This document shows positions 49,062 through 58,764 of a stretch of DNA of 64,000 bases, piece after piece. Location: positions 310,001 through 374,000 of the forward strand of contig JAJEKV010000048.1 in assembly GCA_021234155.1 (NCBI GenBank). Direction: 5' to 3'. The notes below the pieces were generated by a model. It saw only the letters and a program-made list of their open reading frames with translations, did no database searches and was not told the DNA's origin. Numbering within the stretch: position 1 is the first letter of the stretch; each line of letters opens with the position of its first letter. The translations under genes and the position numbers were made by a program. Source of the stretch: Isoetes taiwanensis. Lineage: Eukaryota > Streptophyta > Lycopodiopsida > Isoetales > Isoetaceae.

Positions 49062-50418
49062 CTATTCATATTCATCTGGTTTTAGCGCCAATGGAAAGTT
49101 TCGCAAATCAGGCACCCTATCTGGGCCTCTGAGATTAGCTAGAAAAGCCAATAGAAAAAAATTGCACAAACATCCATCAGAAACAACTATCAGGATATTC
49201 AAGACTTACACCCCATGATAATACAGGCCTTCGTTGACACGGGCCTTGTTAATTGCATCATCTCTTGCATGTGCTCCCACTATCGTTCCACAATCTGAGT
49301 CCTCCAGAAGATCAAGTTTGCCCAAATAATTAGATTGATTATTTTGCAGATCATTCTCGTGAATGTTATCTGCTCCAAAAGGCTTAGAAGAAAAACTTGT
49401 GCAATGCTTAGAGGAAAAATGTGTGCAATGCTTTGAAGCATGAAAAGATAGAGAATAAATATAGAAAAAAAAAACAAGCTCTATTTAGCCACTACTTGCT
49501 CCCAAACCTTGTATTCCAACTCGATGCTATTGCTATTACAGATGCTATTGTATCCTGCTTGCATTACAGTCTGCAAAAGCTTCCCCTTCTCCAGTAGAGA
49601 TTTCAGCATTACCTGAATGTCAGCTTCTGTAGATGCACTAAATCAAGAAATAGATGAACAAATTAACACAGCCATTTGGGTTGAATGCCATTGTCCATGA
49701 CAAGTATAACTAGCGTCGATCAAGGATGCCAAACGAACCAAGAAGGTTTAAGCAAAAAGGAGGTTAGGATGCCATGGACGGTTTGTGAAGGCAGAGTCCG
49801 GAAGCTTTGAGAAAGGGGGATAGGATGCCATGGATGGTTTGTGAATGCATGAATCCGGAAGCTTGTGAGAAAGCAAACAACGATCAGGAATAATAATAAA
49901 TTTACAAAGGCGAATGCCAAAGGGGAAAAGCAGCACTTATTAGGATAGGACAAAGCACGGAATAACTGAAAAAACCACACAGAGCTTACCTAGGCAGAAT
50001 GGCGCACAGGAGCGAGCGAAGCGGAAAGGGAAACAAAAGGAAATGGGAGGTGAGCACAAGTCCAACAGGAGGCTAAGCTTAGATACCCCATAAAGAACAG
50101 TTTATCAATCGCCAAATTAAAAAAAAAAAAAACAACAAAACCTTGTCTTGCTTCGGAGACTTTTGAAGAAGCTCGGATGTTTCAGAGATTTCGGAGTAGC
50201 TTGTTGGCTTCTCGTTGCCGCCAAAACAAAAGGTTTTTAGACAAACACAAATAAAAAAATTTAGACTTACTATTTGGTGCCATATAAAAGCATGCTGTCA
50301 TAGAAGAACGCTTCCGATGATGTTGGCACAGAAAGAGTTTTATTGCTCCGACCTGCCGTAGAAGCGAAGCCGGAGCTAATGTAGCAGCATAAGCTTTAAC
50401 CGCAATCTGGATCGCCAT
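49062..50418 (-). CDS. Small multi-exon gene, product not recognised
   Basis: Exon 1 (50418-50271) starts MAIQIAVKAYAATLAPASLL, which is Ala/Leu/Lys/Arg-rich with no acidic residue, as in organelle-targeting presequences. Three later exons join in phase: 49637-49508 (MLKSLLEKGKLLQTVMQAG, ending EYK), 49382-49210 (KLDLLEDSDCGTIVGAHARD, NEGLYYHG) and 49128-49062 (GPDRVPDLRNFPLALKPDEY, then TAG). The last two introns have clean GT-AG ends. Between exon 1 and 49637 an exon of length 1 mod 3 is needed and could not be found with confidence. A Lys/Ser-rich stretch near 50245-50150 is a candidate. The consistent splice phases argue for a real expressed gene. Mitochondrial or plastid targeting is only suggested by composition. 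Confidence 0.6.
49758..49880. repeat. Two-unit ~58-bp tandem repeat in an intron
   Basis: Two units begin ggatgccatgga(c/t)ggtttg and end in a ccggaagctt(t/g)gagaaag-type stretch. They lie in the long first intron region of the 49062-50418 gene. Confidence 0.7.
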
Positions 50419-50784
50419 ATTTTGACTATGGTCTTCTCATACATGTCAAGCCCAAAATCATCCTCGGCACAGAAAAAATACCCTAAAAAAATATTCTATA
50501 TCGTAAACCACGAGTACCCTATGATTTCTGCTTTTTTCTTGTTTTTTTTTTGGTAATTTTTTGGTTTCCCTACTCTAAGCGGCGCCGCTCATGCTTCAAT
50601 TTCCTAGACTACCACTATGTTTAACACAATTTCTTTTTAACAGACAAGCAAATTTAAACAGAACCATAAAGACACTTTTACATTCAAAAGTTGAGAACAA
50701 TACATTGATAAGATTTGAAAATCATCAGAAGTGGTCTGGTCATGTTTATCTTGCTGAATCCATCAAAATCTTGCAAGGTATGAC

Positions 50785-53009
50785 TCATATAGCTGAATTC
50801 CTACCAAGTAATATTTCTCTCATGCATTCGGCATCTGATGCAAGAACAAGTATGTAAGATTTAAATGTTGCGTCCACAAATAACTGGCCACCTACATAAA
50901 CAAAAACTAGGTTATTTTCATCCATTTGGAAACCTATTTACCAAATTAGAACTAATAATAATGAGAGAATTAAATAATAATGAGAACTAATAATAATGAC
51001 AGAATGTACCATATTTTTGCACAATAGTCTGTTCTGCAGGAAAGTATTTTGCTAGCGAAGGAGTGCGTTTAATCATTTCTTCAAGCATGTCGTTATCAAA
51101 ATCATCGGCCAATTCAGAATTTGTTGTTGATGTAACTGGTATAATAGTATTTCCTGAAATTTGAATTACAGAGTTATTGGCGCTAGTTTTTAAGTCAACA
51201 GGAGCTTTAAGGTAATCATTTGTTGGAATAGGAACATTATCTGCAAGAAAACCAACTACAAATTAAAATTTGGAATACTACTAAAGATTTCCAAAAAGTA
51301 CTAAAGGTTTCCAAAATTTACCTGTAATCCTAGTGTGATCATGAACAGCAGGAACATTATCTGTAAAAAACCTAGTCAAAATTAGCTAGGAAACTAGGAA
51401 ACTAAAAAATAAACTAGGAAACTGAAAAACTAACCTCCAATTGAAGTTTGACCGTAAACCAGAACCTTTGAAGAATGGTTTCCCATTAAGTCCTTCTCCT
51501 TCTCTTTAATCATTTCATTTAAAACATCAGGATACAACCTTAGACTACCATCGTCAATGTAAGGTTTGCTCAATATATTCGTCGCAGCGTTTACTTGGAT
51601 TTCCTAGCTCCAGTCGTACCTATTAGAAGACACATTTTATAAATGCATGAAAGGAAATAGACAAACAAATAACTAAATCTTCTCGTATGCAGTTGTCGTC
51701 GAATGACCTGTTACAAGCTTTCCAATTTCTAGTGGAACTAGACCAAGCGACATTCTTGTAACAGCAGATACACGTCCACTTTTATTATAAATATTAACGT
51801 CTAACAAAGACCCCATGTATGTTATCCACTTGGCAAGATTGTTTTTGCCTACCCGTGATTTTTGAAACTAGACCTGCAAGAGAGTAAACCATTAAAAACA
51901 AACTAATAAGCAACACATACGAAAAAGGAAAATCAGAGTACCTGACCGCGAAAGTTTGTAATCGCTTGACAGAAAACACTTTGGTTTATCATTTTCCTTT
52001 GCAGGTAAATGACGAGTATATTGTTTATATGTTAACACAAAGTCATTCTCAAAGCTCCATATTGTAGGTCTGAAATGACTATCATCAAACCGAGTTACAG
52101 ATATCCCCCATGCCTTACTTTTTCTCTCATTATACAACACATATTCATTGCTGCCATCAAATTCCAAACTCAAGTCTACATCCTTGACGTCATAAAGGTC
52201 CTGAGCACCTCTGATAGCAAATTCTACTGACCAAATAAAAGCACAGTTGCTTCAGAATCCCTTTTGGATGTGTGATCTGATAATTTATATCAGCCAATAA
52301 ATCCTGCTATGTGCTATAAGAAATTGGTTGCGCTTTCTTTTTCTTTACACCAATACCTAAAGCTCTAGCTTTTGATGCCATGTGAACAAATGCCAATCTA
52401 GTACTACAAATAGATCATCTTTCAGAATGTTAAATCTTGCCTCCCTTTTCCCAATAGCATTAATTCTTGCTTCTTGCTTTGTCCTGATAATCCTTCCTAT
52501 TGACTTCATTAAGCAATGCAGACTAAAACAGAAAACAATAAATTAGAAATAGAAGAAATAGAAAAAGAAAAAATAGAAACATCAAGAATAAAAGAAATTA
52601 CCTGGAGGAAGGGTATAGAGTACCATCTTTCTTTCTAGTTTGTAAAAGAAATTTAACAAGCATTTTATTCAACTCGAGCATGTTCAGATCTTCAACTGGA
52701 AGACTTGTATCAAGTTTCTCAAACCTTCTCCATCCATCAAACTTTCGTCTAGCCCAGTTGGTAAGTTTCTTGGACTTGTCTTCACCCCCCTTTTCGATTT
52801 CAGAAATAGCCTTCTCATCAAGCTTCAGAAACTCCTTAAACTCTTCATCATTTGGTGCCTTAAGATCATCACAATAGACTGTCCCCTCCTTAAATCATGG
52901 CTCATTTTCAAGATCTTGTAACAATAACTCGACTGCAGCAGGATCCGTGCATCCAACAAGCTCACAGTCTAAATAGAACATTAATAAACGTTTCAGCAAC
53001 AATAGACAT
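50785..53009 (-). pseudogene. Crypton-type tyrosine recombinase gene, several breaks
   Basis: The possible start is ATG 53009. The exon ending 52602 has LTNWARRKFDGWRRFEKLD then LELNKMLVKFLLQTRKKDG. Splicing 52602 to 52522 gives YPSSSLHCLMKSIGRIIRTK, the N-terminal module of DUF3504/ZMYM2-QRICH1-like proteins. Then come GIGVKKKKAQPIS, FAIRGAQDLYDVKDVDL and GSNEYVLYNERKSKAWG. The exon from 51873 has NKSGRVSAVTRM, a TGH motif and a following Tyr: the Arg, His and nucleophile-like Tyr of tyrosine recombinases. Four C-terminal exons (51619-51435, 51360-51322, 51240-51010, 50891-50785) join in phase 1 to a TGA. Breaks: TGA 52897-52895, TAG 52309-52307, TAG 51606-51604, frameshifts near 52985, 52390, 52230 and 51870. 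These recombinases integrate circular DNA at short sites. Crypton origin is inference from the DUF3504-like layout. Confidence 0.65.
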
Positions 53010-53551
53010 CTTGAAACCTGCATGCAGCACATGAAAAACAAATGTAAGTACAGAAACATGAAAAAGAATTACTTTTAACAAAAAATCAGAGGATATTACC
53101 TCCAAATTGTATAAGAAGTCGCCTGGAATGCGCAAATTAGCGAGATTACCCGAGATTAGAACTCCTCTGCAACCAAAAAATCGCCAAGATTACTTAAATT
53201 GTACAAAAATTAAAAAAAGATTAAAGAAACAAAAAAAATCAACAAAATCCTTACAAAAAACTTCAAGAACAAGGATATTTAATAGGTTAGTACATCAAAA
53301 CACTGCATCGAGTAGCTCTGGAGGAAGATTCACCTAGAAATACAAAAGAAAGACATTAGCACATTAAAGATGCCAAAAAACTAAAGAAAACATGAAATGC
53401 AGGCAAATATGACCTCGGCGGCATCAATCGGCTTCAAGCGCCGATGAGCGCCCTCCGGAAACCTCCGCCAGAATGCTCTGCTGCTCTGCTACTCTGTTTC
53501 TCAGAAAACTCAAGAACCTTCGAAAATGTAATTGCTGATCTGGAATATGTT

Positions 53552-53585
53552 GCCACGTGTCCGAAAATCATAGGGTACACGTGGC
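53552..53585. promoter_or_regulatory. Inverted pair of G-box/ABRE-like motifs
   Basis: GCCACGTGT (CACGTG at 53554-53559) and ACACGTGGC (CACGTG at 53578-53583) form a mirrored pair 24 bp apart. CACGTG with these flanks is the classical plant G-box/ABRE bound by bZIP and bHLH factors. The pair lies between the minus-strand recombinase gene and the + strand gene at 54090, so it could act on either. Promoter activity is inference. Confidence 0.5.
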
Positions 53586-54089
53586 TTACGTTTTGCAACA
53601 TGCCACCAATCGGTGGTTTTAAGCTAGAAACCACCTCTTGGTGGCACGTTACCAAATACAAACAAAAAAAGAGACTACATTATATATGTTGGGAAAACTG
53701 CCACCAACTATATAGCTTCACCAAAGTGTGATGATAAATGAAATATCATGATTTCTCGACCATATTGAACAAGGAACATAAGACACACAAAAGGGACATG
53801 CAAAAGTAGATGTGTCTATTGTTTAAATTTGGTTTTTCCGGTTTGGTGAAAAAGGTTTTTGGTTTTTTTTCAGCCCAATTTCCTATGATTGTTGGCATTT
53901 CGGTCACCGGAAAATATTTCGGTGATTCCAAAAATCGCTAACACATATTTTAATATGATTTCAAGCTGCGGGTTTTTGGGGTTTTCTCTTCATTTTTTTG
54001 CCCTTTCCATGTGGGCTTGCATTGCCACGAATTTTTGCCCCTTTCTGTGCATCATCTATGCACCGACAAGTAATATTATCCATTTCGAA

Positions 54090-54496
54090 ATGGATAGATT
54101 TCCAAAACAGGTGCGATTTCATATGCTCTTATCGATGGGCATGTGAAATTGTGTTTTTTGTTGCAAGAGACACTGCAGATCTACTGATTTGGGAGTTTAA
54201 ATAATTTTGGCTTTTGGTTTGCTTTGAATTTTGCAGAACATAGCTCTAGGAGTCGAACTGGATCCGATAACTGCTAGAAGGAAGTACAGGTCAGGTATTC
54301 TTTTAACCGAAGTGCAGTCTGTTGTGATTTCTTCGTTTGCCATTTTTTGCCTGATTATTTCTTCTTTGTTCATATATGATTGCCTCTGCAGAGGTCTCAT
54401 GTCCTTCATTTTCCAAGAGCAGAAAATAACATTGTTTTACCCAAGGATTATGGGTTTCCAGAAGAGGATAATTTGGTTGCAATAAGAAAGGCTTAA
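54090..54496 (+). CDS. Three-exon gene for a 58-residue protein
   Basis: The exons are 54090-54110 (MDRFPKQ), 54237-54289 (NIALGVELDPITARRKY) and 54394-54496 (SHVLHFPRAENNIVLP, DYGFPEEDNLVAIRKA, stop TAA at 54494-54496). Splice sites are CAG|gtgcg, ttgcag|AAC, ACAG|gtcagg and gcagag|GTC, and all phases agree. The protein is charged and has no signal peptide or membrane segment. The product is not recognised. It may be a complete micro-protein gene or a captured fragment of a longer gene. A twin G-box lies about 500 bp upstream. Confidence 0.55.
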
Positions 54497-54636
54497 CCAG
54501 ACAGCTGCAAGGCATTTCCAGATGACACTATCATATGTTTGATAAGAACAATGTGTTGGAGAAGCTTAGATATATCCTTAAACTAGATGATCGATAAGAA
54601 TGGCATGGGGATTGCAAACCTATTCTGCTTTGCTAT

Positions 54637-55775
54637 ATCTGTAAGGTATGAATATCAAACTTCCTTTCCTGCTTATGAAGATTCTAGTAGGGATGTTTTC
54701 CTTTTGGGGATTGAATACCATAGTTGTATTTACAGTCGGTGGATAGTTTTTTAGATAGTCTATTTCTTGAAGGTTGGAGTGCTCGACTTCATGATGGAGC
54801 TGAATCTACTGAATGCAGGATAAGTCAAGACATGGTTCGGTTCAGATATTGCATCTGTATATGGTTGCACTTTTCATTTCGTGGAACACATGGCGGTTGT
54901 AAATCTCTTATCCCTTTTTACATCTGTAAGGTATGAATATCAAACTTTGTTTCTTGCTTATGAAGTGCATGTTTGCATGTTTTCCTTTTGGGGATTGAAT
55001 ACTTTTCTAATATATCTTTGATATATTGTTAGCAGTGACACCGGTGGCACTCTTACTAGGATATGTTTTTGCTGCATGTATTTGCAAATTTCATAGAACC
55101 TTAGATCTGCCAGTAATTGTCATTACAACCCATTTGTCCTGAGCAATACTTACAGGGCTGGCACCCATATTAGCGACCCCTGATACTCAGTAATTTAGTA
55201 TACATGAAATATATACCATTGTTGTTTATTACATGCATGTGAAATATGTTGCAGTCTCTGGAATCTGGTATTGCAATCCCCAAGAACAATGCTGATTTGC
55301 TATTAAGGTACTTCACATTCTCAAGAGCTACAGATATGAATATCAAACTTCCTTTCCTGCTTATGAAGATTCTATTGTGCATGTTTTCCTTTTAGGGATT
55401 GAATAGCATACTTGCATTTGGAAATAAGAGTTGCAGTTTTCATTTGGTGAAACGCACGGGGATTGTAACTCTCTTCCCCTTTCTTACATCTGTAAGGTAT
55501 GTATATCAAACTTTCTTGTGTATGGAGTGCATGTTTGCATGTTTTCCTTTTGGGGATTGAATACATTTCTAATATGCCTCTGATATGTTGTTAGCGGTAA
55601 CACCTATGGCACCCTTAATAGGATATGTTTTTGCTGCATGTATTTGCAAATTTCATAGAATCTTAGATCTAAATTGTCATTACAATCTATTTGTCCTGAG
55701 CATTGCTTACAGTGTTGGCACCCATACTAGCTACCATTGATACTCACTAATGTAGTATACATGAAATATATAGCA
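54637..55775. repeat. Tandemly duplicated ~560-bp block
   Basis: Segments near 54639-54720, 54922-55215, 55325-55405 and 55485-55775 alternate as short and long units. All contain gaatatcaaactt (or gtatatcaaactt), gcatgttttccttttggg or a variant, and gattgaata. The long units also share gatatgtttttgctgcatgt and agtatacatgaaatatat. A short-plus-long pair was therefore duplicated once. No coding role is evident. Confidence 0.7.
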
Positions 55776-57539
55776 AAGTCACCAGATGCATCATTCTATT
55801 GAGAAGGCAATTACAGTGCATTGTGGTCTCGGTCTGAGTTTGGAATTAAACAATCTTGACATGTTATTTTAACATGCAATACTGTGGGTGCATATATTGT
55901 TAGTAGTGTATGGAATGCAATGGATTGGTCGTATGTTGTTTTTTCATGTACTTATTTAAATATCCTCATTTTAGATGCTATCTAAGTTTGTGGAAGCACT
56001 ATCTTAAATACAACATAGACATCCGTTTCACATATGTGCAATTTAAGGCAAATTATTTAGAAGATATGCTTTATTGCAATTCAGTATTTAATGCCAAGAT
56101 ATTTTTATTGCAGGTACAAAAGAGTCTTTTAGGTCTTCACTGCCTTATTGGCTATGTAAAAGCAGTAGTCATGACTAGAATACGAGATGTATCCAGTATG
56201 CAGATGGGTAACCAAAGTTGAAAATCCCATTTTTCAATTTGAAAACTGTTAGATGACAAAGTTGCTGCAATAAGAAGTATTGTTTTGCCTCATGATGATT
56301 TGTTTTTTACATTGTGCTTTAGAATCAGTATAGGTGACAACATCTTAAATAACTGCTTGATTTTAACATTTGGCAGATAACCGCTCCTCTATATGCATAG
56401 TGGAATCCTGGAGGGTGCTTTGAGTAGGGCTCTCATCCTTGAATATAAGGATAGACGGTCTATGCTTTATGTTTGCAACTTAGGCAAGGCTTTTACTGGT
56501 TATCTGCAGATGGTCTCAAAGATGCAGGGTTTTTAAGGTACAGAGCAATTTGAAATTATTTCAATTTGTGGTGTAGTTATATATGAAAAGATTGCCCTGA
56601 GATATTTTGACCATAGAAGCATGTGAATTATGTGGAAAACGAGAATATGGAATGCTATTTGGAAGCATAGAACCCCAAATGGCACACCATTTTCTGGGTG
56701 CTTGCTACATGCACATCGTTAGGGAGGCTCCCACTACATATTTTCTTATAGACTTCTTTCGCTTCTGTTGAGCTTATGGGCTTTTTAAGTAAATGCATTA
56801 AAAATAATGGAACCAAACCAAGGTTACTTCTATCGAACCAAACCACGGTTACTTCTCCCACAACCTGTATGTGTAACAAAAGCAAACTCAGAATGGAAAA
56901 ACTTTATATAGTTCTGCATGACGTGGATTTCAATGCCACATTAAAGAGCCAAGTCTAAATTATTGTGATGATAGGTTTAAAACATAGGAGTTGTCCCTAG
57001 AATTTGAACATTTAACACCAACCAAAAGACAAATCTTATAGAAAAACAACTGTCATTTTCTCAAAATGCCAGTATTAGAAAACAAAACAAGGTTCAAAAC
57101 ATCCCAATTTATATTTTGGTTGGCAAAGGAAAAATAACAAAACATTGTTTCATAGATTTATCTCCACAGTAAATTGTTGTATGATAAAAATGATATATGA
57201 CACTATGGCACAAATGCCAGAAAAATCTTTTCACTTCGTTATATATGAACCTGAATAAATCCAAGACAAAATGATGCAGACAAAATTCTAAAAAATTGAA
57301 ACAAATGTGTCGTGGTGAGCATTCAAATGGGAATAGTGCATCTTCATGGAAAGCATGCTTCGCACAAGATTGAAATTAAAAAGAACCAGCCTCATCAAAT
57401 CAAAGCTAGATAGCACTCATGGAAATTATGCTTGACACAAGTTGAAATCAACAAGAACCGCCTCATCAAATCAAAGGTAGATATTCACATTCATGACATT
57501 CATACAAGCGTTTTTAAGCGATAAACGACTATCAACTCA

Positions 57540-57568
57540 TGCCCAGCAATGCTGGGCACCATTACTAT
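57540..57568 (+). mobile_element. Possible Helitron 3' end (degenerate)
   Basis: The hairpin GCCCAGC-AAT-GCTGGGC (57541-57557), extended by a T-A pair, is followed eight bases later by CTAT. Plant Helitrons end in a short GC-rich hairpin followed by CTRR. Here the last base is T instead of A or G, so this is a weakened example. The same layout recurs at 58549. Confidence 0.4.
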
Positions 57569-58548
57569 ATCTATATGCTTACCTAGATTTGATGGTATAT
57601 ACATAAGGTCATAGAGATTGAGTAGGCAATGTAAGTTCCAAAGTTAGCAGTTCTCGCAGCTAAATCTTTTGTTTAGTCTCATAGAGATTAACTTGAAGGG
57701 ACAATGTAAGTTGCAGAGTTGGAACTTTCTACATGGAGCTTTTGTTCTGTTTCATAACCCATCACGACATTATTTTATTTCTCACTTTTCTTTTATTGTT
57801 TGGAACGTGTTAGTGATCAGCCAAAGTCAAGCTACATTTTATAGGTCTCTAAGAATTGTTTATAGGACTTTAATCCGGTTGTGGCAATGTCTTCCGTTTC
57901 AAAGAATCTAAAGTTCTCCTAGATGATAAAATATCTTCTTTTTTATAGATCTTAGATTCCCAAAGCTTATAGCAATTACTTAGTTCAACTTCACTAGAAG
58001 TGGATATCAAGTATGTATTATACGTTTGATGTTGCTTCTGGAAATAATATGCCATCCCTTCTTTGTGGAAACAATGTATCAAGTTTAACGGTCTTTATGA
58101 ATAGTAATTCCCCATGAGCTCTACCATTCGATCTATGGCTCATTAATTTGGCTATGTCTAACAAGATGTCACCTACATTGCTTGGTAGACCGTGCCCTTG
58201 CAATTGGGGCATTGCGTTTAAGGTGTCCATTTTTTGAAAAGATTAATTTTATTTATTTTTACAAATTCTCAAATGATTTGTAGATACAAAGTATTTGAAG
58301 ACTGGAATTCACTAGCGTGTTGGCATAGGGTTAACCGATGCTCATGGTGAAATGGTGGACACACAAGATTAAGGACCTTTTTATGTGCAAAAAATTATAC
58401 TCTGGTGCTATTCATGCTCCAAATCCTTTTTGAGTATTAAACAACTAACTTGGACAATAATTTAAAACGAGCACGATTGGCAACTCCACAAATGTTCCTA
58501 AACCCTACATCTCATTCATATAATTTCTACAATAAAATTATACTTACG

Positions 58549-58576
58549 TTCGGCAATGCCGAGCACCGTAACTAGT
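58549..58576 (+). mobile_element. Candidate Helitron 3' terminus
   Basis: TTCGGC-AAT-GCCGAG (58549-58563) forms a six- to seven-pair hairpin. It is followed by CACCGTAA and then CTAG at 58572-58575 with a T next. This matches the Helitron rule of a hairpin about 8-12 bases before a terminal CTRR, inserted between A and T. No helicase gene is present nearby, so it would be a non-autonomous element. The 5' TC end was not located. Confidence 0.5.
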
Positions 58577-58764
58577 GGTAAAGGAAACACTTTTTAGAAT
58601 TTTTTAAACTTTACAAAAGAAATATTTCATCATTTGATGAAATGGGAAGAAAAATAAATAGTTCAGAAGTAATCGCAAATTAGCAATTGCTCTCGGCACT
58701 TAACAATGATGCCCCTCCATGCAAACATATTGGTGCTTGCCGTGTCATACACAAGTGATGTACT

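Larger units (their letters stand above)
55776..58764. other. Non-coding region with Helitron-like ends
   Basis: No gene is recognised. The longest frame (55910-56221, +) has no recognisable domain. Two hairpin-plus-CTA signatures (57540-57568 and 58549-58576) are listed separately. The 3' part adjoins the terminator side of the large minus-strand gene. Confidence 0.5.

Noticed and set aside
53434-53731. Overlapping 75- and 95-codon frames on opposite strands
   Set aside because: They cover the G-box region; neither shows conserved wording, and the region fits an untranslated or promoter stretch better.
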